Shown here in pieces: positions 1 through 10,760 of a stretch of 64,000 nt of DNA. Both the position numbers and the translations under genes were made by a program. This DNA is from Adiantum capillus-veneris (taxonomy: Eukaryota; Streptophyta; Polypodiopsida; Polypodiales; Pteridaceae). The DNA lies in assembly GCA_014529385.2 (NCBI GenBank), contig CM043945.1:1893312-1957311 (forward strand). The letters are read 5' to 3'. Positions within the stretch are counted from its first letter, which is position 1, and every line of letters begins with the position of its first letter. A model generated the notes under the pieces. It saw nothing but the letters and a program-made list of their open reading frames with translations, searched no databases and was not told the DNA's origin.

Positions 1-209
1 GTTCAGTTCTTAATTGAAGTGCTTAAAGTTGTTCAATCTGTTCTTTCTCCGTTGGCACGTGGTGGCTGGTCTCATGATAGAGAGAATTGGCTCAATTGAG
101 AGCTAAGAGAGGAGACTCTGCGTGAATGGGAAGTGTTGCAGAGTGCCCACAGATGGTAGCGCTACCTTCCTTTTATCCTAGTGCTACGAATTTCCTTGCT
201 AAATGGCGC

Positions 210-211
<2 letters not shown>

Positions 212-261
<50 letters not shown>
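212..261. repeat. (GA)n microsatellite
   Basis: Uninterrupted GA dinucleotide array of about 25 units. No element boundaries are visible around it. The bases before it (1-211) and after it (262-665) show no supportable gene; short ORFs there have no recognisable domain. Confidence 0.95.
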
Positions 262-264
<3 letters not shown>

Positions 265-670
265 GGCTCGCAAAATCTCCCACGCTACCTTCTTTCTGAA
301 TCTTACGTCAATTGCTGATTTTTAAGCCTTAGTTTAATGTATTATCATTTGAACCGGCCGCTCAGTTTTTAGAGGTTTTAAAAACGAGCGTCCAAACCCG
401 AATTTGTGGCCAATCTGGAGCATTCATAACTCGGCCAATATCATAACTCTTCCGACTCAATCTGCCGGTTCCCGCCGTGTCGTATTTCTGCTTTGTCCGG
501 CCAGCCGGCCACTTCTTGGGCGGCCACCACAAAATCTATTGAATTATAGCTTTTCTGAGCGAACTGGGTGCACCATCTTATTCATGTGCTTGTTCTCAAT
601 TATTCTACACTACATCCGGCTACTGTTCTACTTATCATATTATCTGGACACGGATAAATTTCCAGATAGC

Positions 671-836
671 TGTAAAGTGCACAGAAGTAAATGTTGAACT
701 TTGCTCAAGATGAGTGCTCCGAATTGTGCTCAAGGGTTCCTTTTTACTTACGGAAGGGAGAGCCTTTCGTTCCTTTAGTGAGAGAGTGCAAATGATCACA
801 AACAAAGTGAATGACACTGTGAATGAAGGTGCTGAG

Positions 837-881
<45 letters not shown>

Positions 882-1909
882 GAATACGACACCAGACGAT
901 TGTCAAACCCTCCTCCAAGGGCCCCCCTTCTCTATGGCGCGAGAGGTCTATGCTATTGATTGCACAAATCTAGTACAATGGTCTAGATGCAATGGACTTG
1001 CTGATGATGTCGACGACAATGATGACGACGACAAGGACGGGCTGAAATCGGAAAACGCTAGGGCTGAACTGCTGAAATCTGCAAAACGCTAACTTTCTGC
1101 TGATTTCTGACATTGTGTCGGCAAGGACGACGATGGCGACGACGCGACGACGATGTGCTAAAACGCAGATGCTGAAATCTGCGGACAGCGGGCTGAACTG
1201 AAAACGCTGGCTGATCTAACCATGTGGCGAGGATCTACTGCGGGTAGCTGAGATCTGCGAGCCTAGGGGCCGGATCTGCTGTGTCTAAGTGCTGAAAACT
1301 GAAAACACTGATGCTAGGGCTGATCTAACTCCGAAAATCTGCAAAACGCTGATGCTGATCTGCAACCAAAAACGCCAGGGAATCTGTGTAGTAAAACGCT
1401 GGTCCTGATCTACAAACTGCTAAAAACTCTAGGCTAGTATTGCTGATGAAAAACGCCAGGCTGAAACTGAGCCAAACACTGGTCTTGATCTACTGTTGGC
1501 TGGAAACGCTAGTCACCTGCCGGTCTTGTTGAGAAGGTGCACCGTAAGTTGGTGGACTTTTGTTGCCTCTTCTGCCAGAAAGTGCTAGCGCAAGGTTCCT
1601 TATATATTAACTTAGCATAAATTCCCTACCCAGTTTCCCAACAAAGTCACTTATTAATAATAAGTGAAAAAAGGAAAAAATAGGGAAAATGGGTTCTCTG
1701 CACTATAAAATGCTCCTGATGGGTACTGACTGTCATGTTGATGATCATGCTGTGTGCAACCAAAGGATATGCAACTACTCTAAGTGCCTGGACATGCACA
1801 GCCTGCGCACAGGCTCACAAAGGTGCCAAAACACTTCTTTAAGCTGATTTGAACCCTAGACCTGAAGTAGCTTGTCCTCATGCACATAGGGTTAGATGTG
1901 CATGTGACA
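671..1909 (+). mobile_element. Solo LTR, family LTR-K copy A
   Basis: A 1,239-bp unit begins TGTAAAGTGCA and ends CATGTGACA, so it has the TG...CA ends of an LTR. The 5 bp before it (666-670) and after it (1910-1914) are both ATAGC, a perfect target duplication of the size made by LTR-retrotransposon integrases. No internal domain lies between the duplications, so this is a solo LTR. It carries a GA array at about 840-882, a long stretch built from AAAACGCT and CTGAAATCTGC-like words (about 1030-1510), and a TATA-like box near 1601. Five further copies occur in the next 12 kb. The short ORFs here are non-coding shadows. Confidence 0.88.
1601..1610 (+). promoter_or_regulatory. TATA-like box of LTR-K copy A
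   Basis: TATATATTAA lies about 930 bp into the LTR. The other copies have TATA-like words at the matching place (about 4077, 10470, 13273, and on minus near 11335), which would make the upstream 0.9 kb U3 and the last 0.3 kb R-U5. Promoter function is inferred. Confidence 0.5.
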
Positions 1910-2136
1910 ATAGCATATTGCAATGGAAAATTTACTTGTTCATAGATTCATAAACTCATTCTGTGTGCATAAAAATCATTTTCATTTATCTGTAGCCGTA
2001 GCTAAAAAATAGTACACCTCCCCATCGCTGGTCTTCAAGAGCCACCTTCAACAAGTGGACCGATTTCGATCCAGGCTTGCAGGCACCATTTGGGTGTTCT
2101 GAGGAATTTTTCAAGCAATATAAATGAGACTCTTTC

Positions 2137-2187
<51 letters not shown>

Positions 2188-2819
2188 AGAAGAGGCTTGT
2201 TGCTTGACTGCTCCTTGCCACTAACCTTCTGCCCAAGCAATCTCACTCCCCAATGTGCTATCATGGTTCGATTTATTGAAGCCTGTTGTCAAATAGTTCA
2301 CAGTATGGCTAGGAAGGCGTCGGGCCTGTGACTGTGAGAGTTCGTTGCTTAACAGATATCAAAAACCACTTATTCAATAGATAAAAACAAAGAACAAAAG
2401 CTTCAATTCAACCATGGAAGCTCCACTCATACACAAGGCCAAGATCAACTCAAAACTCTCGTGTGTGTGTGTGTGTGGGGTGATTTCATGTAGCCTTAAC
2501 CCCAATTGCACAGATATAGTGCACGTTTGCCCTATGGAAAACTCTATTTTTCTCCATCAATTCTTCGTCAAGGCAATTTCATGGAAGCTTGGGTACTTCC
2601 ATGGGAGCCTACACACCTTTTTGAAGAGCGAAAATAATTGGAGCCCTCACACACTCAAATACAAGGTAGGAGCAACACGGAACTACACTAGCACACCATA
2701 GTAGAAGTATGTGTATCCTTCCTCAAAGAGGCTTAAAGTGTTCATATTCCACTCCAAACAAGCAAGCCCCTTGCTTATAGTCGTGGCATTGTGAGTGATG
2801 TGCCCAGTTATTTGAAGGT
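1910..2819. other. Spacer with GA and GT microsatellites
   Basis: Holds a (GA)n array at 2140-2186 and a short (GT)n run at about 2461-2477. The ORF at 2414-2701 (95 codons) has no recognisable domain. No gene is supported. Confidence 0.6.
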
Positions 2820-3225
2820 CCTTGGCCTCCCCTAAAACCAATACATGAAAAGCATCAAGTCTAAAAGCTTCTGGTCAAAAAACTAGCGCACAAACTCCAA
2901 AGGGCTGTCCATACAGCACTGCCATGTCATCAACTTGTAGCGCAAATCCAAAATTCCGTACAACATGCCACATCAATAGTTTTTCTGCAAATTGGGTTGT
3001 GTGCATGTGAGCGTGCGACCAATTTATTTTTAAGGTTAGGCCCCTCGGCCTGTTCTTGTAAGTTGGGTTTCGTTAGGATTCTTAAATCCTAACCCCTTTT
3101 GTATCTTTAGGCCACTCAGCCAGAATCTGTAAGTTGGTGAGGACGGCTTCTTCTTCCGCTCCTCCTTCTATTAGGGTTTAGGCCCCTCGGCTGAGATCTG
3201 AAAATTGGCTAGGGTTAGGCTCAGG
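2820..3225. repeat. Dispersed repeat R2, copy 1
   Basis: About 400 bp related by eye to 6310-6690. Shared landmarks in the same order are AAAAGC-TCTGGTC, ATTCCGTACA, a CCACGTCATCA-like word, TTAGGCCCCTCGGCC and ATCTG-AA-TTGGCT. It ends just before LTR-K copy B. The family is not identified; an old LTR or untranslated element end is possible. Confidence 0.55.
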
Positions 3226-3234
3226 GAGTCTTAA

Positions 3235-4399
3235 TGTTAGGTGCAGCGGAATGAATGTTTGCGCTTTGCTCAAGATGAGTGCTCCAAACTGTGCTCAAGG
3301 TTCCTTGTGTTCTTATGGAAGTTAGAGCCTTCCGTTCTTAATGAGAGAATGCTATGATCACAAACAAAGTGAATGGACACTATGCGTGCAAGTGTATGAG
3401 ACAAAGAGATAGAGAGAGAAGAGAGATACGACACCAAAGACGTTGTAAAACCCTCCTCCGAAGGCCCCACTCTCGTCGACGAGAGTGGTCTAGTTATGAT
3501 TGCACAAACTGGTACAAACGGTATGCATGAGACTGATGCAAGTCTAGGCTATGTCGAGACGACGACGGGGATGACGTCACCGACCTAAGGGCTGAAATCT
3601 GCAATCTGGTATCTGCTGTCCAAAAACGCTATGGGCTGAAATCTGCGACTAGTCCAAAAACGCTGATTTGGGGGCTGTTTCTGTGGATCTTTGTCGCTGA
3701 AAATCTGCAGGTTTAGGGCTGAAAACTGAGGTTCTTAAGGCTGAAAACTGAGGTCCGTACCACGCTGAATCTGCGACTTCTTTAGGGCTGACTTGCAAGT
3801 CTTTCATTGCTGAAAACGCTGCAAGGTGTCTCCAAAAACGGTAGCTTGCTAAGATCAAAAACGCTAGGTCACGGATTTCTATCGCGATGATGCTGCTACA
3901 AAACGCTAGGCTTGGCCCTTGCTTGGCGATGGTGGCTGATGCTGAATGTGGAAACGCTAGGGGATGCTGAAGGTTCTTCTTGCGTGGAGGGGGAAACCGC
4001 CAAGGGATCTTGTTGAGAAGTTGCCTGCTGAGCTTACCTCCTGTTGCCTCTTCTGCCAAATAGTGCTAGTTTAGGTTTGCTTATATACAAACTTACTCAA
4101 TTTGCCCTACCTACTTTCCAACAAAAGTCACTTAAAAATAAGTGAAAAATGTCAAAAATAGGTAAAATAGGCTAAATGCACTGAAAAATTCCCCTGAAGG
4201 ATTCTGATGGGAATGCTTATAATCATGCTGTGTGCAACCAGAGGATATGCATCTACACTAAGTGTTTGGGCATGCCCGGTCTACGAATTGACTCACAAAA
4301 GTGCCAGATCACTTCTAATCTAGACTGACTGGACTAACGGAACCCTGATCATGTTGTAGCTTGTCCACGGACACATAGCGTTGGATGTGTCACGTGGCA
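3235..4399 (+). mobile_element. LTR-K copy B (probable solo LTR)
   Basis: Begins TGTTAGGTGCAGCGGAA and ends CACGTGGCA, with the same internal order as copy A: start block, short GA run (about 3403-3425), AAAACGCT/CTGAAATCTGC words, TATA-like TTATATAC near 4080, and a conserved tail. Flanks are CTTAA on the left and CTAAC on the right, not a clear duplication. Its right edge is close to the broken chromovirus integrase at 4472, so it may have interrupted that element. The 136-codon minus ORF at 3649-4059 is a by-product of the repeated words. Confidence 0.75.
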
Positions 4400-4471
4400 C
4401 TAACCCTCTTGGCCTTCAATGGTTGGCACATCGGCAATTCGTGACAGACAGCCCGTGACTGAGTTACTATT

Positions 4472-4928
4472 TATGCTAATCAAAGGAGGTCTCCAAGGAC
4501 TCTAGATGTGGGACAATGGGTCTATCTGAAGATACCCAAAAATTCCAAGACCATGCAAACTGGAAAGCATTGTAAGCTTTTAGCTAGATTTTGTGGTCCA
4601 TTCTTGCTCACAAAGAAAATTGGCCCTATTGCCTATAAATTGGCTCTTCCATCGGATGTTAGCATACATGCAGTGTTTCATGTTAGCAGCCTCAAAGAAA
4701 AACTAGGTGAAGCTGACACTATTGTGCATATCGAGGAAAATGTTTGGGAGAATATCCAAACTCAGTATATTCCTCCAAAACCAAAGGCCGTTTTAGATCA
4801 TCGTACCTGTCATTCGCGTCGATGTGCTTATGTTCGAGTATATAATTAAATGGAAGGGTCACTCTGAAAAGTTTGCTACTTGGGAGTCAGATCCCCACTC
4901 CATTGATGAGGACATCAATGGCTCTTAA
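4472..4928 (+). pseudogene. Ty3/gypsy chromovirus integrase C-terminus and chromodomain fragment
   Basis: The translation from 4472 shows the end of a chromovirus integrase: the linker VGQWVYLKI, the GPY/F-module motif GPFLLTKKIGPIAYKL and the typical IHAVFHVSSLK block. A change of frame near 4837 moves the rest into another frame, where a chromodomain-like core (YIIKWKGHSEKFATWE) runs to a TAA at 4926-4928. Everything upstream (gag, protease, RT, RNase H, integrase core) is missing; LTR-K copy B lies just upstream. The frameshift and the loss make it non-functional. It belongs with the polypurine tract and LTR that follow. Confidence 0.85.
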
Positions 4929-4937
4929 GGGGGGAAG
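4927..4937 (+). other. Polypurine tract of the gypsy fragment
   Basis: AAGGGGGGAAG lies directly after the chromodomain stop codon and 2 bp before a TG start. This is the expected place for the plus-strand primer of a gypsy element, immediately 5' of the 3' LTR. Confidence 0.75.
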
Positions 4938-4939
4938 TA

Positions 4940-5250
4940 TGGTATGGCCTGATCACAGGAGAGGGGATCTAGTCTGACACCGTCGGGATGGGTGTCCAGT
5001 ATATAGATAGACATAGTGTGAACCCGACCAGTGTGGCCGGTCACTTTATAAAAGCAAGCCAAGGCCTCATTTGCAATTATCGACCCCACTAGCAGAGTGC
5101 AAATGGTGAGCCTGCAAGGCTAGGAGTGTGCAAGAAGGTAAGGCCAAGTCGTATGGTACGTCCGGTCTTACAAGTGCACGCCTACGTCCTCGGACGCTGG
5201 CTCAGCAAGGGGATGTTGGAGGATGGCGGCTACGGTTGTGGGTGGTTGGT
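4940..5250 (+). mobile_element. Partial 3' LTR of the gypsy fragment
   Basis: Starts TGGTATGGCC just after the polypurine tract. It contains a good TATA box, TATAAAA at 5047-5053, about 107 bp from the LTR start. The right boundary was not found; 5250 is an estimate. No second LTR copy is present, so the element is known only from this end. Confidence 0.6.
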
Positions 5251-5467
5251 TTAACCTCACAGTCCAAGTAGCTAGAAATCTTGCCTTGCGTTGTTTTTGA
5301 ATATTTGCAAATTTTGGTTGAAACACAACAGGCGAGCAAGAATTGGCGCAACATAGGAGGAGCAGTTGTCAACGAAAAGCAACCATGCATGAGGAGAGGG
5401 AGGGCAGCAGCCAAGCACGGCGTGGCAACAGGGAAGCTGCACATCGGTGGCCCTAGCACGCACTCAC

Positions 5468-5470
<3 letters not shown>

Positions 5471-5551
<81 letters not shown>
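5471..5551. repeat. (CT)n microsatellite
   Basis: About 80 bp of CT with one interruption near 5541. The ORFs across it on both strands are poly-(Leu-Ser) or poly-(Arg-Glu) artefacts. Confidence 0.95.
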
Positions 5552-5629
5552 GAAAAGGGGCTGTATTTTGTATACATAAGAGACCTCTGGAGATGCTCGG
5601 TGGCCCATAGTAACAGGGAATGGCCGTTT

Positions 5630-5790
5630 TCAGGTCTCCGTTCCCCGTTCCCATTCCAAGTTCCCATTCCAAGTTCCCGTTCCAAATCCCCGTTCCGTGT
5701 TTCAAACGTGAGTACCCGTAACAGGGAATGGCATTTTGTTCCACGTTCCCGTTCCCCGTTCCCGTTCCGGTTTCCCGTTCCTGGTAACTA
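5630..5790. repeat. Degenerate GTTCCC/GTTCCG minisatellite
   Basis: The stretch is built from many 6-7-bp words of the type GTTCCC, GTTCCG and ATTCCAA. It is organised as two blocks, each near a TAACAGGGAATGG word (about 5611 and 5719). It has no coding interpretation. Confidence 0.75.
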
Positions 5791-6309
5791 TGCGGTGGCC
5801 TATCACCCAAAGGAAGTACAAAAGTGGACTGACAATCATAAACAATGTGTAGGCTATGTAAATATCAAGGTGGCCTAATATGATGAATGTAAAAGGAACC
5901 ATTGTGGGGGTGCATAATGCCACGTGATGAGTGCATGATTCCGACGGAAAAGAATTGACGATCTTGCCCATGTGCAAAGAAAGACGCATCGATGCTACTC
6001 CACTGTCTAGGAGGAGCTGGCTGAAGAATCTCATTGATTGCGAAGAGTATGTCACAAGACGGGCACCACGTGCCAATAGAAAAGAACAGACTGAATAGAC
6101 TTTTAGCACTTCAATAACAACGGAACTGAAAGAGAGAGACGACACGCGACACGGAGTGGCGAAATTCGACCCCAGAGAGTATTGGCCCCAAACCTTGGCG
6201 CCCCTTTCGGTATTTCTTTATATTACTTGAACTCTGTACAAGCCGGTACTTCAGACGTTGCACCTTCTCCAGGAAGCATGCCCGAGAATGAGCCCATGGC
6301 CTTATATTT
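5791..6309. other. Spacer without supported gene
   Basis: No domain is recognised in either strand. A GAACTGAAAGAGAGAGACGACACG segment near 6122-6145 resembles the start block of LTR-K copies, but too briefly to call a copy. Confidence 0.5.
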
Positions 6310-6690
6310 AAACTTTAAAGGCCCTAGGCCCCCACAGCAGTTTACAGTAAAAAGCCTTCAAACTCAAAAGCATCTGGTCCAAAAGCAAAGCCAAAAAGTT
6401 GTCAGCGTAAATCATGGAATTCCGTACAGCAGTCAGTGCAAAACGCGGAAATCGTACAGTCTGCCACGTCATCATGTCAGAGCAATTTCCGAAATTTCCG
6501 TACAGCCGCCACGTCATCAACTGCTCCGCCAACCTTTCTGCGTGTGTTGGTCTTGCTTTATTTTAATCCTTTATGTCACTTGGGGCCCCATCGGACGACG
6601 TCCCCATAAGTTGGTAGGACTTCTTCTTCTGTTACTTGTTCTTTTTAGGGTTAGGCCCCTCGGCCGGCATCTGCAAGTTGGCTCCATTCT
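6310..6690. repeat. Dispersed repeat R2, copy 2
   Basis: Relative of 2820-3225 in the same orientation, with the same ordered landmarks (see copy 1). It abuts the 3' end of the LINE relic that begins about 10 bp further on. Function and class are unknown. Confidence 0.55.
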
Positions 6691-6699
6691 TCAGGGGTT

Positions 6700-8216
6700 T
6701 AACACCTCAGTAGTTTGTGACAGAGTATGCAGCAACTCTATCCAAATGGTTGTCAAAATGGTGGACGTAGGGGAGGACTGAAAGCCCAGAAGGTGGGCAC
6801 ATCGAGCCTTCCACATGGTCCAAAGCGTGAAGCTGCATATTATGGTGGAACATTGTGTTTCGCTGGCAGAAATCCAAGTCGTTACCTGCATCTAGGATCA
6901 TTTGTAGAGTGCCTCGTCTATATCCTAACAGAGTAAGCAAGAAGACTGGATTTGTCGGCAAGCCCTAAAAAAAGGTGTGACCTCGGAAATTGCAAAAGCC
7001 ATGCAACTGCCCCCCACGTCACAAACCCATCGTGGATGCCCACTCTAATCAGCAAACAACAAACTACCATCCACACTCGTTGCGCATATGGACAAACCTA
7101 GAAACAGTGCCTCAAAGACTTCGGCTCCAAAGTATATCTCTGACAAGGTGGATCGTGACCAGTGACTGCCGACCAAAAGTGCCTTTAGGCAATCCAGTAT
7201 GTGCTATCATCCACATGAAAAAACATACCCTGCCTGGAAACAATCCACATACTATGAGCTTCGCAAGCAATGCCTTCTCTGCATCCCTAGATCAATAATC
7301 CCCAATCCTCCCTCCTTTGTAGGCAAAATGATTGTGTCCCAATGGACTTATGGTCGAGTGTCACTAGAGCAATCCAGGCCACCCCACAAAAAGTTGCGTA
7401 CAAGACGCTTCAAACACGCCATGATGCTAGAGAGAAGAGTCATGCTGGATGTGGTGAACCAAGCCGTCGCAAGAAGAACCTAATTCACCACAAGGGCTTT
7501 TCCAACCAAAGATGAGTGTAAGGATGACCAATGGCAAAGTTTCTTCCTAATAGACTGTAGCGCGGGCGCAAACTGCTGCTCATCTATGCCGACATGGAAA
7601 CCCAAATATCTACAAGTCCGTCCTCTAGGTAGCCAAGTGCAATTATCATGCGCACCCAAGTGACAATCCTCATCCACTCCTACAAGAAAACCAAAAGACT
7701 TGTGCCAGTTTATGCGAGCACCACTAGCCATGCAGAAGGTAGCAAGAGCATCCCGTAAACTGTCCAAGGTGGGTGTGTCATATCAAACGGAGAACATAGA
7801 GTCATCTGCATATTCTTGATCCAACGAATCTGGCGAGTTAGCCAAAGGCATAGTAAGACCTCTCAACTATGGGGTCCTGTGGTGCAAGAAGAGAGACATG
7901 ACCTCAGCAAAAAATAGAAATAAATAGATAGCCAGGAAACATCCTCGACAAGCTAAACGAGACACACGAAAACGACCAACCAATGTGGCCCCTGATGTGA
8001 CAGCATTGGAAGCAGTACAGTATAATGCAGATACACCTTTGATCCACTACAAGAGAAAATCCATCCTCTAAATAGTGCCCTACAAGAAACTTCAATTTAC
8101 TCTATCATAAGCCTTTTCAAAATCAAGAAGCATGAACGCTCTAGGCTGGTCTGTCTGACGAGCCCACTCGATTGCTTCATAAAAAGTGAAGATGAACATC
8201 GCAAATCCTATTTAGA
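6700..8216 (-). pseudogene. L1-type LINE ORF2 relic (reverse transcriptase and C-terminus)
   Basis: Reading down the minus strand, the reverse-transcriptase motifs come in order. Motif A (LLDFEKAYDRV) is near 8110-8145, followed by a stop where the usual Trp stands. A block like AIYLFLFFAEVMS is near 7880-7930, and the catalytic YADD is near 7795-7805. Next comes SGARINWHKSFGF with RYLGFHVG (7480-7760). The post-RT region has RNFLWGG and a GGLGI-like word (7300-7420), and near 6800 LWTMWKARC, typical of plant LINE C-terminal zf-RVT domains. Several stops and frameshifts separate these parts. The endonuclease domain and ORF1 are absent. This is a dead 5'-truncated copy. Confidence 0.85.
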
Positions 8217-8490
8217 GAGCCAAAAGTTAAAAGTTATCGATGAATCAGCAGGTTGAATCTGGTGCGTTGCGGACTGCACAAGAGGGGAGAGACTCCACTC
8301 CTTTGTCACAGATTGAATAGATTGAATAAAATCACTAATTTCTCCTTGAAATTTTAGAGCCAAAAGTTATCATGAATCAACAGGTTGAATCTAGTGCGTT
8401 GCGGACTGCACAAGAGGGGAGCCACTCCACTCCTTTGTCACAGATTGAATAGATTGAATAAAGTCACGAATTTCTCCTTGAAAATTTAGG
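8217..8490. repeat. Tandem duplication, period about 140 bp
   Basis: Two adjacent units start with GAGCCAAAAGTTA (8217 and 8357) and share ATGAATCA-CAGGTTGAATCT-GTGCGTTGCGGACTGCACAAGAGGGGAG and a common tail. They differ at only a few sites, so the duplication is young compared with its decayed surroundings. The minus strand of 8400-8600 reads open for about 65 codons without a recognisable domain; this may be coding debris. Confidence 0.9.
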
Positions 8491-8639
8491 GGTACTAATG
8501 GGCTCACAATATTTTGCAGAATGACTTTATGAACATAGGTGCATTGAATGGACAGATGTGCGACAGTTTCACCGAGAAACTTGGCTTGGACAAGTTTATA
8601 AGTAATTCATTTCAAATAATTTATTTTTTAACTTTGTCT

Positions 8640-9271
8640 TCCAAATTTGCCCTATCTAAGTCCTAAAAATTTCAAAATTTTCACCTATAAAGGGAGCAGG
8701 AGACCTAGTGTTTGCAATCAGATGAGCTAGTGCCAGATCCAACCCTCGCATTTTGCTCCACACCATAGATCAGCCCAGTGTTTTTCTACAGCAGCAAATC
8801 AGCCCATCATTTTCAGTTTTCAGCCCTCTTCCTCGCCGAAAATTGCTTGGATCTGCAGGCGCTATCTTCCTTGCTGCAGCCCCGTACTTCGGCAGCCCAT
8901 TGAGCCTCTTCTCGACCATTCCCTCACCGCATCGAGTGCTCCCATCGCTGTCCATTATGGCTCCAACATCGTCTGCGTTTTCAGCCCTTGATTCCTCTCA
9001 CATCAAGAGCACAAATCAGCCCCAGATCTTCCCCTTGGTGGCCATCAACAACCCCTCATCAAGACGGATCCAAAGGCGCATCAAATCAGCCCCGGAGGTG
9101 CTTCATTTTGAAGAGTTGCCACGGCAACATTCTCCATTTGAGTCAGTAGAGTCTGCATTGAGATATTGCATGTGTGTACACTCCATTTACGCAATCAAAA
9201 GCAAATACCACATTGGCAACGGTGTGGGGGGGCGGCGGGCCCTTCAAAGGGTTGGCTGGACCCCATCATGT

Positions 9272-9351
<80 letters not shown>

Positions 9352-9470
9352 AAGGAAATAAAGGAACCATCTCTCGTGCTAGGTAGCACACATTCAAGCA
9401 ATGAAAGTAGAGATTTGTGCAAGTGTAAAGTCTAGATCTTATCACCATTTCAATTCCGTTGCACCTAACA
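8640..9470 (-). mobile_element. LTR-K copy F (diverged)
   Basis: The upper end, read on minus, is TGTTAGGTGCAACGGAA, the LTR-K start. A GA array follows on the sense strand (CT on plus, 9277-9347), then the AACCCTT-GAAGGGCC block also seen in copies A, B and D. The inner part carries CTGAAAAC/GGGCTGA words and, near 8680, a TATA-like TTTATAG. The 3' end has diverged and was not placed; 8640 is a minimum. The plus-strand 202-codon ORF at 8753-9361 runs through the CT array and is not a gene. Confidence 0.65.
9277..9347. repeat. (CT)n microsatellite inside LTR-K copy F
   Basis: About 35 CT units, GA in the sense of the element. It occupies the position of the GA array of copies A and B. Confidence 0.95.
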
Positions 9471-9559
9471 ATTCATAGCACATGGGAGTTAATAGATATG
9501 CACATCTAGCGCTTGAGTCATCGCTACAACTGACCAGTGAGGGAGATACTTCATGTTCG

Positions 9560-10760
9560 TGTCAGGCGCGGAAGTGTTTTAAGGGTTTAGCTCGGATCCA
9601 CTACTCCGCACAAACACAAGGGACGCTTTGCTTCACTTGAAAGAATTGAACTGAACAGAATGAAAGAGAGACATGAGAGAGCGAATGTCGGGTCCCAAAC
9701 CCTCAAGGGTCCCCCTTGCTCTGTTGCCAGAGCAAGTACTTTCTTTATTCTTGCACAATGCTGATACAATGACTAAATGCTGAGATGTTGATGCTAATGG
9801 GTATTGATGTTAATGATGTTGGGTACTACTCAGATACTGAAGGGTACTACGGGTACTAGGGAACTGCAGGTACTGATGGGTAATGAGGTACTGCTGGGTA
9901 ATGTGGGTACTGCTGGGTAATGAGGTACTGTTGGGTTCTGGGTGGACGACGATGACGATGGCGACGAGGTACTGATGGATTCTATGTCGACGAAGATGAC
10001 GACGACGACGAGGTACTGATGGTTCTATGTCGCCGACGATGATGTCGACAACGGGGTACTCATGGGTTCTCCGTCGACTCCAACGACAACGACGACGATG
10101 ATGACATGGTTCTGATGGGTTCTGTGGATCCTTATGCCGAACCAGGGCACAAGGGATACTAGGTGTTGGGGTTCTGTGTCGACAACGGTGACGACGACGC
10201 TACGGCTGAATGCCGGAATCTGCTAGCGATGTCGATGGCTAGGAATCTCCAACCACGACGAGGCTAGGGCTAAAATCTGTTGGCGCTTCCAAGATGAAAA
10301 CGCTGATCATGCTGGCTGAAAACGCTGGTCTTCTGGCTGAAAAACGTTGGTCGTCAGGGGCTGAAAATGGATGAAGAGGAGGCTACAACGCTGGCTGATC
10401 TGGCCATGCAAACACTGGGCTTTCTTCTCCTGCTTCCTCCTCTGCCAAGTGCCAGCACCCAATGGCCTGAATATATAGATGCATGAGGCTAGGTCAAGCA
10501 AGGACAAGGCAGCCCCACGACCTTGCAAGAAATAGGCTAAGATTCACTTATTAATAACTAAGGTGCTAAGAGGTGGTTCACACGGAAAATTGCCTACATG
10601 CTGGAATGTTGTCCTGTGCAAGAGAGGGTATGCAACTATGACCAGCCTAGGCATGCATGTCCTGCTAGAGGCTCACCAAGCTAGGTCCTAAGCTAATGAC
10701 TCATGCTAGGCTATAGCAAAAAAAAAGCCCACGTAGTGCAAGTGAAGTGCGCACGTGATG
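9560..10760 (+). repeat. Left LTR (LTR-K copy D)
   Basis: Starts TGTCAGGCGCGGAAGTG; its end is placed by alignment to copy E (GCACGTGATG against GCATGTGACA). It carries GGGTACTG-like words and GACGACGA stretches (9800-10100), then CTGAAATCTG/AAAACGCT words and ATATATAG near 10470. Confidence 0.7.

Noticed and set aside
671-4399. LTR-K copies A and B as the two LTRs of one element
   Set aside because: Copy A has its own perfect ATAGC target duplication on both sides, so it is a separate solo LTR.
5202-5878. Long ORFs of 143-202 codons across the CT array
   Set aside because: They are open only because CT/GA arrays encode Leu-Ser or Arg-Glu repeats; the flanks show no domain and both strands are open. 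The same holds for ORFs at 8753-9361, 16228-17309, 30896-31261, 46852-47334 and 56761-57524.
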